Assembly: GCF_036924595.1 (NCBI RefSeq)
Contig: NZ_JAZHRV010000001.1
Coordinates: 6,785,501-6,849,500 of the forward strand
Direction: 5' to 3'
Origin: Bradyrhizobium algeriense
GTDB lineage: Bacteria; Pseudomonadota; Alphaproteobacteria; Rhizobiales; Xanthobacteraceae
Length of the DNA stretch: 64,000 nucleotides
Shown here: in pieces, positions 1-8,987 of the stretch
How positions within the stretch are numbered: position 1 is the stretch's first letter
How the letters are laid out: every line of letters begins with the position of its first letter
Made by a program: the position numbers and the translations under genes
The notes under the pieces: generated by a model
The model's database searches: none
What the model was told of the DNA's origin: nothing
What the model saw: the letters and a program-made list of their open reading frames with translations, nothing else

Positions 1-1
1 A

Positions 2-922
2 ACGATAGCAAATTGGCTCAACAGCGCATCGAACAATACGATTGTCCCACACCATTCTCAATTTCGACTCTACGTAACGCCCCTGCGAACAGGGGAATGG
101 GCACAGGCGCTCAGCAGCGCCAACTCCGCCGGGGAAGTCGCCGACCTTGTCGAGAAAATAAAGGCTAAATACGCGAAGAAAAAATTGGCCTGTGATCCTT
201 ACTTACAACGCTTTTTCGATGCCCCCGAGAATGACCGCGTTGCCATCGTGACGCGCTTCAGTGTGGTGAGCGAGGATGATCCCATTGAGGCCCTGCGTAC
301 TCTTATCAAGGCAACAGTTGCGCCTGATATAGTTGACATCCTGTGTCACTCCGCAATCGGCATGGCGAAGGAGCAGGCGGACAAATTAATACGCGATGGT
401 AAGCCGGCCCTGATCGACGGCAACACTTTCAAAGCCAACTTCATCAGCTTTGTGAAGAAGAACAATCTGCCCGGCTTGCTCACGTCCTTTGCGTCAGCGC
501 CAGCGCAAGATGAGGTCGCCGCTGTACTGTCAACGCATCCAACGTTTATTCGTCAACTCGAGATCATTAAGACAAGTCAGGAAGATCGCGTTAGGGCGGT
601 CAGCGATCTTTTACGGACATCCGCCGACAAGTCTGTATGGGCCGAAACCGGCCAAGTGTTTGAAGCAAGCTTACGGGACTGGGATGACGACCTTGTGCGA
701 CGGCATGCTCTGATATGCGGTGAAATTTCTGACGTTTATTCGGAAAAAGATCCTCAATTTAGAGGGCGCCAAAGCTACCGCCGCTGCGCACAGTTGCAGG
801 CGCCGCTGGACGGTCGCGCGGTCCCTGCGCATTTTGTGCATGGATGTTTCAATGCCTTGGCCGACTCCATGCAGATTGGATGGCATCCAGATTACAAATC
901 TCTATTGGTTGAGGATAGCTAA
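2..922 (+). CDS. ABC-3C system first component (5' part outside window)
   Basis: The frame is open from base 2 without a convincing start, so the N-terminal part, where the effector domain of these proteins normally lies, is outside the window. About 306 residues are visible. The end of the protein carries the features I associate with the C-terminal domain of ABC-three-component proteins: a stretch DDDLVRRH, then GRQSYRRC, then a conserved-looking block with HFVHGCFNALAD and IGWHPDY before the stop. This domain is thought to link the effector to the ABC ATPase through the middle component. The stop codon overlaps the start of the next gene by one base (TAATG), so the genes are translationally coupled. 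A TTG at 185 could be taken as a start, but the upstream frame is clearly coding-like. The effector type cannot be read from this window. The family call is from recalled pattern, not a search. Confidence 0.62.
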   Translation, partial: TIANWLNSASNNTIVPHHSQFRLYVTPLRTGEWAQALSSANSAGEVADLVEKIKAKYAKKKLACDPYLQRFFDAPENDRVAIVTRFSVVSEDDPIEALRTLIKATVAPDIVDILCHSAIGMAKEQADKLIRDGKPALIDGNTFKANFISFVKKNNLPGLLTSFASAPAQDEVAAVLSTHPTFIRQLEIIKTSQEDRVRAVSDLLRTSADKSVWAETGQVFEASLRDWDDDLVRRHALICGEISDVYSEKDPQFRGRQSYRRCAQLQAPLDGRAVPAHFVHGCFNALADSMQIGWHPDYKSLLVEDS

Positions 923-1434
923 TGGCTGATTCTTTAGTGAGTTCATCGTCTCTAAGCGAGATCGAGATCGTTCAAAATCCCGCATTGGGCGCATTCGCTA
1001 TTTGGCGCTTCGGATTAGGATTTCAGAGTGAGGACAGCCGCCCTGCATCATTTCTGCTCACGTTCCTTGTTCTGCCCCTTGTGTTGCACCGGCCGACTTT
1101 GGCAATCATTAATTCAACTCAAAGAGCATCAGGGTTAGCTCTGTTCGCCGCCAAATTGGGGCAAGAACGCGAAAATCTCCTTGCAGTGCACGAGCGGGCG
1201 CTCGCACTTAGGCGGCTTACGTTACAATCAATCGCGATGGGTACAGCGCAGCGCCTCTTAACACTAGACTATGCTGCAACAACCATCCGCGCCAATTCAC
1301 CTGAATCCAGCGTTCGAAAGCCCGTACTGCCAGAACGGATAAAAGGTTTTTCAGGCGCTCCCGAAAAGGTCGGCTACTGGTTTTCAAAACTAGGCCTGCA
1401 TCAAATTACATCTACGCTAGCTGTGGAGTTCTAA
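922..1434 (+). CDS. ABC-3C system middle component
   Basis: A 170-residue protein encoded between the first component and the ABC ATPase, overlapping both neighbours by one base (TAATG at each junction). Small middle-component proteins of this size, position and composition are the hallmark of three-component ABC conflict systems. They are predicted to bridge effector and ATPase. The N-terminal half is hydrophobic-helical (FLLTFLVLPLVLH near residues 46-58) and the protein ends in a KVGYWFSKL-type segment typical of the group, where a winged-helix fold has been inferred. No catalytic motif is visible. The assignment depends mainly on context; sequence similarity alone would be weak. Confidence 0.6.
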   Translation: MADSLVSSSSLSEIEIVQNPALGAFAIWRFGLGFQSEDSRPASFLLTFLVLPLVLHRPTLAIINSTQRASGLALFAAKLGQERENLLAVHERALALRRLTLQSIAMGTAQRLLTLDYAATTIRANSPESSVRKPVLPERIKGFSGAPEKVGYWFSKLGLHQITSTLAVEF

Positions 1435-3392
1435 TGTACTTTCAGCTTCGCAAGCTCATCTTATGGCCTCGCATCGATGCACCACCTCGTGTGGTTACAT
1501 TCCAGCCCGGCCACGTAAACGTCATTAGCGGAGCCTCCAAGACCGGAAAATCGGCGGTAATTCCTATCATTGACTACTGCTTGGGAGCAGACAAGTGCGC
1601 CATCCCCGTCGGCGTTATCCGTGAAAATTGCGGTTGGTTCGGAATAATCGTCGAGACAGTCGAAGGGCAAAAGCTTCTGGCAAGGCGCGAACCTGGTGAC
1701 CAGCAGAAGACTGGCGATATGGTCCTCATTGAGGCCCCACAAATTGAAGTCCCCACACGCATCGAAGAGAAAAACACCAACCTTGATACCGTAAAAAATA
1801 TGTTGAACAGGCTGGCGGGTTTGACCAACCTCGAATTTGAACCTGGTACGGAAAACGGATTCAAATCACGCCCGAGCTTTCGTGATCTGATGGCCTTTAC
1901 CTTTCAGCCCCAGAACATCGTTGCTAATCCCGACGTAATGTTTTTCAAGGCAGACACCACGGAACATCGCGAGAAACTAAAGACGATTTTTCCCTACATA
2001 CTAGGAGCAATAACGGGCGCTGTATTGCAAGCGAGGTTTGAGCTAGATCGACTGAATCGCATTCTGCGACGCAAAGAGACGGAATTAAGGGCGATAGTGT
2101 CGGCAACTTCGGCTTGGCAGCTTGAGGCGCAGGGCTGGCTTAGACAGGCAATCGAACTAGGTTTACGGCCCGCCGACCAAGTCATACCGGCGGACTGGCC
2201 CAGCGTCGTAGATATCCTTCGGCGCATTGTCGCCAGCAACAGCCGAAATGCCCGACCAACGCTTGCTGGAATAGATGTGACCCTCAGTCGGTTAGAGAGA
2301 CTTCGAAGCGAAGAGAGCGAGGTCGCGGCCAAGCTAAGTGAGCACCGGCAACGGCTTAATGAGCTGCGACGATTGTTAGAGAGCAGCGAAGCCTATGGAG
2401 GAGCCATGCATATTCAGCGAGATCGGCTCTCCCTCGCGAACTGGCTTCGAGATATGGTCGACACTGAACCCGAGGACCCAATTGTCAAGTTGGGACAGGG
2501 TGGACGCGATCAACTGATGGTTCTCTGTGACAATCTTGATGCCTTGGAGGTAAGGCTCAAATCGCATCCCAGCCTATCCGACACTCTCGACAAGGAAATG
2601 TTGCGTCAGCGCTCCTCAGCCGAGGACGTGCTTAGCAGGTTGAACGAAATTCGGGCCGAGATTACGGGTCTTGAGCGCGACTCCGATGCTGCAAAGGAAG
2701 CTGCAGATCATTTTGACCGAATCGAGCGTTTTCTTGGACGCCTGGAGCAGGCGTTGCAGCTATACGATCGAGCTGATCAATCATCCGACTTACGCGACGA
2801 GATCGCGAAGCTGCGTACGCAGATCGAGCAATTACAAAGAATAATTTCCGAAGCCGAAATCCGCCGCAAACTAAACAACGCGCTTAGCAGGATCGAAAAC
2901 TCCACAAGTCAGCTTGTTCCGCGGCTCGATGCTGAATGGCCAGACGCGCCAGTGCGCCTCATTGTGGAAGATTTAACGGTCAAGATCATACGCGGCAGCA
3001 GGGACGATTATCTCTGGGAGATAGGCAGTGGCGCGAACTGGCTTGCGTATCATGTGGCATTGACGCTCGCGTTACAGAAGTTTTTTCTGGCTGAACCAAA
3101 TCATTTCGTGCCGGGACTGCTCATCTATGATCAGCCGAGCCAAGTCTATTTTCCGAAGCGAACGGCCAGTGAGGAGGATCTGGATGGTGTTTTACTGAGG
3201 GACCAAGACATTGTTGCTGTCCGAAAAGTCTTCGCTTTGCTCGGCGATGAGGTCAAAGCCGCAGGCGGACGCCTTCAGATTATTGTCCTAGATCATGCTG
3301 ATCAGGACGTTTGGGGTGGACTCGCCGGTGTGGACCTTACCGAGGAATGGCGCGGCAACGCACTGGTCCCCACCGAGTGGCTTAGTCAGTGA
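1434..3392 (+). CDS. DUF3732 SMC/RecN-like ABC ATPase of an ABC-3C system
   Basis: A 652-residue ABC ATPase. The N-terminus starts with the family signature FQLRKLILWPR, then a Walker A GASKTGKS at residues 33-40 and the typical PIIDYCLG and CAIPVGVIR segments. The middle (about 200-480) is rich in Arg, Leu and Glu heptads and should form a coiled coil. The C-terminal ATPase half shows the Walker B/D-loop segment LLIYDQPSQ (about 562-570) and an H-loop-like IIVLDHADQD (about 616-625). This is the architecture of DUF3732 proteins, the sensor/motor of three-component ABC systems predicted to recognise foreign or damaged nucleic acid and release the effector. It is the last gene of the operon. 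Coding composition is less GC-rich than the flanking core genes, which fits horizontal acquisition. Confidence 0.8.
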   Translation: MYFQLRKLILWPRIDAPPRVVTFQPGHVNVISGASKTGKSAVIPIIDYCLGADKCAIPVGVIRENCGWFGIIVETVEGQKLLARREPGDQQKTGDMVLIEAPQIEVPTRIEEKNTNLDTVKNMLNRLAGLTNLEFEPGTENGFKSRPSFRDLMAFTFQPQNIVANPDVMFFKADTTEHREKLKTIFPYILGAITGAVLQARFELDRLNRILRRKETELRAIVSATSAWQLEAQGWLRQAIELGLRPADQVIPADWPSVVDILRRIVASNSRNARPTLAGIDVTLSRLERLRSEESEVAAKLSEHRQRLNELRRLLESSEAYGGAMHIQRDRLSLANWLRDMVDTEPEDPIVKLGQGGRDQLMVLCDNLDALEVRLKSHPSLSDTLDKEMLRQRSSAEDVLSRLNEIRAEITGLERDSDAAKEAADHFDRIERFLGRLEQALQLYDRADQSSDLRDEIAKLRTQIEQLQRIISEAEIRRKLNNALSRIENSTSQLVPRLDAEWPDAPVRLIVEDLTVKIIRGSRDDYLWEIGSGANWLAYHVALTLALQKFFLAEPNHFVPGLLIYDQPSQVYFPKRTASEEDLDGVLLRDQDIVAVRKVFALLGDEVKAAGGRLQIIVLDHADQDVWGGLAGVDLTEEWRGNALVPTEWLSQ

Positions 3393-3549
3393 TGACTATA
3401 GCCGGATAGTCATCTTTTCTGGTTTTCCGTCGCATTTCCAACAACGAACGAGCCCTCGTCCGCTGCGCTGCGGACATTGATACTGAACAATTCCCAAATC
3501 CACGCTATACTCGCCAAGGTAGCATCCCAATTTCCCCGGCGAGTCCCCC

Positions 3550-4842
3550 ATGCGAAACATCATCATCTGCTGCGACGGCACCGGCAACGAAATCTCCGAG
3601 AACATCTCCAACGTCCTGAAGCTCTATCGCTGCCTGCGCAAGACGGAGAAGACGTCCCCGCGGCAGCTCGTGTTTTACGATCCGGGGGTCGGCACGCTGG
3701 AGCGGCCGGACCCGTGGCACCAGTTGAGGCAGGATTTCAACGCCATCCTGGGGCTCGCCACCGGCTATGGGCTCGATGACAACGTGCTCGCGGCCTATGC
3801 CTTCCTGGTCCACAATTATCAGACCGGCGACCAGATCTATCTGTTCGGCTTTTCCCGCGGCGCCTATACCGTGCGGGTGCTGGCGGGGCTGATTCACAAA
3901 ATTGGCCTGATCACGCCGGAGCAGGTCAATCTCGCAGGCTCGGGGCTGATCGCCTACAAGCAGTTCTCCTCCGACGAGGCGCCGAAGCTGCGGGCCGAGC
4001 ACAAGCTGCTCACCGAGACCGGCGACGCGCTGGGGCCGCTGCCGCAGACCGCGTTCGACAACGCCGCGCAATTCGCGCGCATCACTTCATCCCGCTGGCC
4101 CACCATCCGCTTCGTCGGCGTCTGGGATACGGTCGCGAGCGTGATCGTGCCGCGGGCCGATCGCTTCTATTGGCCGAGCCTGGAGGAGCTGGCGTTCACG
4201 ATTTCGAACCCGAGCGTGCAGACGTTCCGGCAGGCGATCTCAATGGACGAGCGGCGCTGCATGTTCCGCCTCAAGAAGTGGGACGACCCGCAGACCTTCA
4301 AGCACAACCGCTTCAACGATGCGCATGCCGAGCCGCAGGATATCTTGCAGGTGTGGTTCGCCGGCGTGCATGATGACGTTGGCGGCGGCTATCCGGAAAA
4401 GCAAAGCGGGCTTTCCAAATATCCGCTGCTGTGGATGATCGACGAGGCGACGAAATGCGGGCTCGGGGTTAACCAGGCCACCGTCAACCAGCTCGCCTGG
4501 GGCATTCAGCGCAAGGGCTCACCGTTCTCCTATGTCGCGCCCGATGTGCGCGGCGAGCTGCACGAGTCGCTGCGAGGGGCGTGGTGGATCCTCGAATATT
4601 TGCCAAAGAGCGCGAAGTACAAGGAGTGGCCGGCGCGCAAAGTCCATTTCGGCTATTACATCCCGGACGCCGAACCGCGCTTCATTCCTGACGGCGCCAC
4701 CATCCACGAATCCGCGCTGCTCCGCATGGACGCGATGCCGAGCTACCGGCCGGTGAACCTGCCGAAGCAGTACGAGAAGTTTCCGATGCCGGTGCCCCCG
4801 GCGCATGGGAGCGCGGAGGCGGAGGAGGAAGCGGCGGGTTGA
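3550..4842 (+). CDS. DUF2235 (Tle1-like) alpha/beta hydrolase
   Basis: A 430-residue cytoplasmic-looking protein of the DUF2235 family. It begins with the family signature IIICCDGTGNE (residues 4-14), has the nucleophile elbow GFSRG (100-104, Ser102), a WDT motif (192-194) that probably holds the acidic residue, and a late AGVHDDVGGGY segment (271-281) that carries the His. This is the Ser-Asp-His arrangement of Tle1 phospholipases. Tle1 members are delivered by type VI secretion, but no vgr, hcp, PAAR or immunity gene is nearby and no signal peptide is visible, so a housekeeping lipid-hydrolase role is equally possible. It is a single gene between the ABC-3C operon and a repeat-rich spacer; the substrate is unknown. 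Confidence 0.85.
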   Translation: MRNIIICCDGTGNEISENISNVLKLYRCLRKTEKTSPRQLVFYDPGVGTLERPDPWHQLRQDFNAILGLATGYGLDDNVLAAYAFLVHNYQTGDQIYLFGFSRGAYTVRVLAGLIHKIGLITPEQVNLAGSGLIAYKQFSSDEAPKLRAEHKLLTETGDALGPLPQTAFDNAAQFARITSSRWPTIRFVGVWDTVASVIVPRADRFYWPSLEELAFTISNPSVQTFRQAISMDERRCMFRLKKWDDPQTFKHNRFNDAHAEPQDILQVWFAGVHDDVGGGYPEKQSGLSKYPLLWMIDEATKCGLGVNQATVNQLAWGIQRKGSPFSYVAPDVRGELHESLRGAWWILEYLPKSAKYKEWPARKVHFGYYIPDAEPRFIPDGATIHESALLRMDAMPSYRPVNLPKQYEKFPMPVPPAHGSAEAEEEAAG

Positions 4843-4853
4843 TGCTCTCTCCC

Positions 4854-4932
4854 CGTCATTGCGAGCGAAGCGAAGCAATCCATCGCGCCGCGTAAAGAAA
4901 GAATGGATTGCTTCGCTTCGCTCGCAATGACG
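4854..4932. repeat. Palindromic repeat, GTCATTGCGAGCG family
   Basis: The arm CGTCATTGCGAGCGAAGCG is followed by its near-perfect inverse ending in CGCTCGCAATGACG, about 78 bp in total, able to fold into a long hairpin. A degenerate copy lies at 57739-57852 and a single arm at 6386-6404. It sits just downstream of the DUF2235 gene and may also act as a transcription barrier. Confidence 0.75.
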
Positions 4933-4950
4933 TGGATAGAGCGCGGGTTC

Positions 4951-5067
4951 GTAGGATGGGTAGAGCGCAGCGAAACCCATCAATCCCTACGCGGAGGCGT
5001 GATGGGTATCGCGGAGTTTATCATCGGGCCGGCCAAAGGCCGGACCCGTTGGCTCCACCCATCCTAC
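4951..5067. repeat. Palindromic repeat, GTAGGATGGGTAGAGCG family
   Basis: The left arm GTAGGATGGGTAGAGCG is matched by the right arm GGCTCCACCCATCCTAC, with internal self-complementary segments. It is related to the elements at 44793-44890 and 56784-56864. Together with the repeat just upstream it fills most of the 387-bp gene-free gap between the DUF2235 and DUF2336 genes; no other feature is visible there. Confidence 0.7.
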
Positions 5068-5229
5068 GGAAGCGCCGCCGCACCACTCGGCCATTGGCCG
5101 ACCACTCCCGCAATCTTGCGGCCACATTCCAGCCCGCCCGCGACCCAAAGGGTTAACGGATCGTTCAACTCTGCCCCCTATTCTCGACGCTCCGCTGCCA
5201 GAACCGGCTTCAAACGCTCAGGACGAGCG

Positions 5230-6354
5230 ATGTTGGAACGATCGATCGCCGATGAAGTCGAAGCGGCCATCCAGGCCGGCTCGACCGAAAAACATCTGGA
5301 TACGCTGAGGCAGGTCACCGACCTGTTTCTAGAGTCCGCCGACGGCTATTCCGGCGAACAGATCGAGCTGTTCGGCGACGTACTCGAACGGCTGATCCGG
5401 ACCGTCGAACTGCGCGCGCTGGCCGATGTCTCCGCGCGCATCGCGCTCGCCGAAATGAGCACGCAGCTCGCCTCCATCAAGCAGGCGCCGCCGGCCGTGG
5501 TCCGCCGCCTGGCGAACAATGACGAGATTACAATCGCCCGTCCCGTGCTGACCGAATCGGCGCGGCTGACGGCCGACGATCTGCTCGAGCTCGCGCAAAC
5601 CAAGGGCGAGCAGCATCTGCTCGCAATCTCCGGGCGCTGGTGGCTGACCGAAATCGTCACCGACGCGCTGCTGAAGCGGCATTACCCTTCCGTCAGCCTG
5701 CGGCTGGTCACCAATCCCGGCGCGCGGATGTCGGCGGCGGGCTATGCCATCGTGCTGAAGCAGGCGGAAAGCGATCCTCATCTGGCGGTCGAGACCGGCA
5801 TTCGCGTCGACCTGCCGCCCGAGCAGCGCCAGCAATTGCTGCGCAGCGCCACCGAGGTTGTGCGCACGCGGCTGCTGTCACGCGCGCCGCCGCATCTGTT
5901 CGAGGAAATCCGGAGCGCGATTGCGCTTGCCGCTGCCGGCGCCAACCGCGAAATGTCGCGCACGCGCGATTTCGCCGCCGCCCGCCGCTTCGTCGCCGCA
6001 CTTGCCAAGCACGGCAAGCTCAGCGAGCCGGCGCTATTGGCGTTTGCGAAAGAGCGGAAATACGCCGAGACGGTTGCAGCGCTTGCCGAATTATCAGGCT
6101 CGACTATCGACGTGATCCGCCCTGTGATGCAGAGCCTGCGCGACGACGGCGTGCTGATCCCCTGCCGCGTCGCCGGATTGAATTGGGAAACAGTCGCCGC
6201 CGTGCTCGACAGCCGCTTCGCTTCGGGGAGCATGGGCCGCCATGAACTCGCGAAGGCAAAAGAGCAATATGGCAAGCTGACGGTCGAAAGCGCCCGGCGC
6301 TTGCTGAAATTCTGGCAGGTCCGCGCCGCCGACGCGCCGCCGAAGCCGAATTGA
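5230..6354 (+). CDS. DUF2336 domain-containing protein
   Basis: A 374-residue, Ala/Leu/Arg-rich, almost entirely helical protein matching the DUF2336 pattern. The N-terminal half has repeated amphipathic helices (for example VRRLANNDEITIARPVL), as in alphaproteobacterial DUF2336 proteins, which may be HEAT-like. The function of the family is not known. The frame stays open upstream, but ATG 5230 is the first start after the palindromic repeat and gives the expected N-terminus MLERSIADEV; upstream residues are repeat translation. No signal peptide or membrane segment is visible. It is monocistronic, with convergent genes downstream. Confidence 0.75.
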   Translation: MLERSIADEVEAAIQAGSTEKHLDTLRQVTDLFLESADGYSGEQIELFGDVLERLIRTVELRALADVSARIALAEMSTQLASIKQAPPAVVRRLANNDEITIARPVLTESARLTADDLLELAQTKGEQHLLAISGRWWLTEIVTDALLKRHYPSVSLRLVTNPGARMSAAGYAIVLKQAESDPHLAVETGIRVDLPPEQRQQLLRSATEVVRTRLLSRAPPHLFEEIRSAIALAAAGANREMSRTRDFAAARRFVAALAKHGKLSEPALLAFAKERKYAETVAALAELSGSTIDVIRPVMQSLRDDGVLIPCRVAGLNWETVAAVLDSRFASGSMGRHELAKAKEQYGKLTVESARRLLKFWQVRAADAPPKPN

Positions 6355-6410
6355 GCGGATGTGCGACGCCGCATCCGCATGCTCCGTCATTGCGAGCGCA
6401 GCGCTTACTT

Positions 6411-6546
6411 CCCTTCTCCCCTTGTGGGAGAAGGTGCCGGAGCGAAGCGGAGGCGGATGAGGGGTCTATCTCCGCGGAGAGAACCCCTCATCCGGCTCGC
6501 CGCCGCTGCGCGCCAGCGATCCACCTTCTCCCACAAGGGGAGAAGG
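6411..6546. repeat. Long inverted repeat with CCTTCTCCCCTTGTGGGAGAAGG arms
   Basis: The two ends are complementary: the left arm starts CCCTTCTCCCCTTGTGGGAG and the right arm ends CTCCCACAAGGGGAGAAGG. An inner pair GATGAGGGGT / ACCCCTCATC adds a second stem. It lies between convergent genes and could serve as a bidirectional terminator. I recognise the type as a dispersed intergenic repeat of Bradyrhizobium-like genomes. Confidence 0.75.
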
Positions 6547-6554
6547 AAGCGTCG

Positions 6555-7655
6555 TCACGCCGCGCGGGTCAGGTCCGCGTCGAGATGCTTCAGCCGCGGC
6601 ATCACTTCCTGCTTCAGCAGGCGCAGCGAATTATGCCACGCCTCCGGCTTGTGCTTGTAGTCGAAGCCGAACACCAGCAGCGTGCCGAAGCCGCCGACCT
6701 CATGATAGATTTTTTCGATCTTCTCGGTGACGGTCGCGGGCGAGCCGACGATCCAGTTGTTGCGGGCGCAATATTCGACCGTGACGTCGGAGTCGGCGAC
6801 GTCGGGCGCGGCCTTGAGGTAGTCCTTGAAGCCGAAATGACCGAGCAGAGGCAAAAAGTATTCGCCCATCATCCTGCCCATCATGTCGCCGACCGACAGC
6901 CGCCACGCCTCCTCGTCGGTGTCGGCGATGAAGACCTCGCGCACCAGCCGCCAGTCGCTGCGCTTTGGCTTGCGTCCGGTTTTGGCGGCACCGATCTCGA
7001 CCGATTCCCAGTGACTGCCGACATAGGCCGGGTTGAGGTTGAGGCTCATCGGAATGTAGCCGCGCTCGCCGGCGAGCTTGAGCGTGTCCGAGCCCTTGGA
7101 CAGGCCGGCGACGCCGATCGGCGGATGCGGCGCCTGCAGCGGCTTGATGTGGGGCTTGAGGAAGTCGAACATGGTGTCGGGCTTGTTCACCGTCCAGAAT
7201 TTTCCGGTGTGGGTCCAGGGTGCGTCCTCGGTCCACATCTTCAAAATGATCTCCAGCGCCTCCCGCGTCATGTCGCGGTTCTGGCCGGACATGCCGTCGA
7301 CGTTGAACATCGCCCAGTCGCTCGGCAGGCCGCTTGCCGCGACGCCGAAATTCAGCCGCCCCTCGGAGAGGTGATCGAGCATGGCGACGCGGTTGGCGAG
7401 TTCGGCCGGGTGGTGGTAGGGCAAGAGAAAGCCGCCGGGGCCGAGGCGGATATTTTTGGTCTGCAAAAACGCCTGCGCGAGAATGAGATCGGGCGAGGGA
7501 TGCGGCTCCCACGGTGCGGTGTGATGCTCGCCGATCCAGGCTTCCTGATAGCCGAGCTCATCGAGCCATCGCAGCGTCTGCAGGTCCCAGTCGTGCCCCT
7601 CCTTCAACCCGCACTCCGGCGGATGGGACGGCATCGTGAAATATCCGATCTCCAT
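6555..7655 (-). CDS. LLM class flavin-dependent oxidoreductase
   Basis: A 366-residue bacterial-luciferase-like monooxygenase. The start MEIGYFTMPSHPP and the segments GYQEAWIGEHH (35-45), RLGPGGFLLPYHHPAELANR, and DHLSEGRLNFGVAASG are the standard TIM-barrel landmarks of this fold, which binds reduced FMN/F420. The length is normal for the family. It probably oxidises a small organic substrate using flavin supplied by a separate reductase. The old yellow enzyme gene is upstream on the same strand, about 130 bp away, so the pair may be co-transcribed. The substrate is unknown. Confidence 0.88.
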   Translation of the reverse strand: MEIGYFTMPSHPPECGLKEGHDWDLQTLRWLDELGYQEAWIGEHHTAPWEPHPSPDLILAQAFLQTKNIRLGPGGFLLPYHHPAELANRVAMLDHLSEGRLNFGVAASGLPSDWAMFNVDGMSGQNRDMTREALEIILKMWTEDAPWTHTGKFWTVNKPDTMFDFLKPHIKPLQAPHPPIGVAGLSKGSDTLKLAGERGYIPMSLNLNPAYVGSHWESVEIGAAKTGRKPKRSDWRLVREVFIADTDEEAWRLSVGDMMGRMMGEYFLPLLGHFGFKDYLKAAPDVADSDVTVEYCARNNWIVGSPATVTEKIEKIYHEVGGFGTLLVFGFDYKHKPEAWHNSLRLLKQEVMPRLKHLDADLTRAA

Positions 7656-7784
7656 GGGGTGTCCTCTCGCTGTTCATTTTTTCAAAACGCGTCTGTCGCG
7701 CGCAAGCGAGAGCATAGCACGCGACGCGTGTGGCTGAGATATGACGAAACGGATGGGCAGAGGTTCGCGCGGCGGAGTGACGCG

Positions 7785-8897
7785 CTACCTCGTCCCGAAC
7801 GTCGTAGCGCCGAACAGCGCCTTTTGCGTCGAGGGTTGCGAGCGCCAGTATTGCGGCGGGGCGGAAACCTCGCCGCCGAGTTCGGCCGCGGCATGCCAGC
7901 CCCAGCGCGGGTCGTAGAGCATGGCGCGGGCGAGCGCGACCATGTCGGCTTTGCCGGAGGCTACGATCTCCTCGGCCTGCCTGGCTTCCGTGATCAGGCC
8001 GACGGCGATGGTGGGAAGGCCAGTCGCCTCGCGGATCGCCTGCGCGAACGGCACCTGGTAGCCGGGGCCGAGCGGAATTTTTTGCAGCGGCGAGACGCCG
8101 CCCGAGGACGCGTCGATCCAGTCGACGCCGCGGCCCTTCAATTCGCGCGCAAACTCGATGGTCTGCGCCAGATCCCAACCGCCCTCGACCCAGTCGGTGC
8201 AGGACACCCGCAATCCTACCGGCTTGGATTGCGGAAACGCCTCGCGCACCGCGTCGAACACTTCGAGCGGAAAGCGCATGCGGTTCTGCAAGGAGCCGCC
8301 ATATTGGTCGGTGCGCTGGTTGGCGATCGGCGACAGGAACTGATGCAGGAGATAGCCGTGCGCGGAGTGCACCTCGATGGCGTCGATGCCGAGCCGCTCG
8401 GCGCGCTTCGCCGCCGCCACGAAGGCGTCGCGCACGCGCTTAAGTCCTGCCGCGTCGAACGCCAAAGGCGGCGTCTCGCTCGCCTTGTGCGGGATCGCCG
8501 AGGGCCCCTCTGCCCGCCAGCCGCCCTCAGTCACCGGGATCAGTTGCCCGCCCTCCCACGGCGTGTGGCTCGAGGCCTTGCGGCCGGCATGCGCGAGCTG
8601 GATCATCACCGCGGCCTTCGAGCGCTTGCGCACCGAGGCCAGGATCGGCTTCAGCGCGGCTTCGGTGGCGTCGTTGTAGAGGCCAAGGCAGCCGGGCGTG
8701 ATGCGGCCGCTCGCCTCGACCGCCGTCGCCTCGATGCAGAAGATCGCAGCCCCCGACAGCGCCAGCGAATTGATGTGGGTGAAGTGCCAGTCATTGGCCT
8801 CGCCGTCGACGGACGAATACTGGCACATCGGCGCCACCATGATGCGGTTGGCAAGGTTAAGGCCGCGCAGCTTGATCGGGGTAAACAGAGCGCTCAT
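7785..8897 (-). CDS. Old yellow enzyme, YqjM-like NADH:flavin oxidoreductase
   Basis: A 370-residue FMN-dependent ene-reductase. It shows the YqjM/XenA-class features: PMCQYSS near the N-terminus (Cys25 and Tyr27, which tune the flavin and bind substrate), QLAHAGRK, the EVHSAHGYLLHQFLSP segment with the substrate-binding His pair 177/180, NQRTDQYGGS and the phosphate-binding end ALARAMLYDP. Family enzymes reduce activated C=C bonds of enones, nitro-olefins or nitroaromatics with NAD(P)H. The length is complete. It is transcribed in the same direction as the luciferase-like gene downstream. Confidence 0.9.
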   Translation of the reverse strand: MSALFTPIKLRGLNLANRIMVAPMCQYSSVDGEANDWHFTHINSLALSGAAIFCIEATAVEASGRITPGCLGLYNDATEAALKPILASVRKRSKAAVMIQLAHAGRKASSHTPWEGGQLIPVTEGGWRAEGPSAIPHKASETPPLAFDAAGLKRVRDAFVAAAKRAERLGIDAIEVHSAHGYLLHQFLSPIANQRTDQYGGSLQNRMRFPLEVFDAVREAFPQSKPVGLRVSCTDWVEGGWDLAQTIEFARELKGRGVDWIDASSGGVSPLQKIPLGPGYQVPFAQAIREATGLPTIAVGLITEARQAEEIVASGKADMVALARAMLYDPRWGWHAAAELGGEVSAPPQYWRSQPSTQKALFGATTFGTR

Positions 8898-8987
8898 GGG
8901 ATGGGGTCCAGACGGGAGAGAAAGCGACCCTTAATATCTAGCGAGCAGCTCCCCTCTCCTCAACCCGCCGGGATTGCAACCCTCCCC

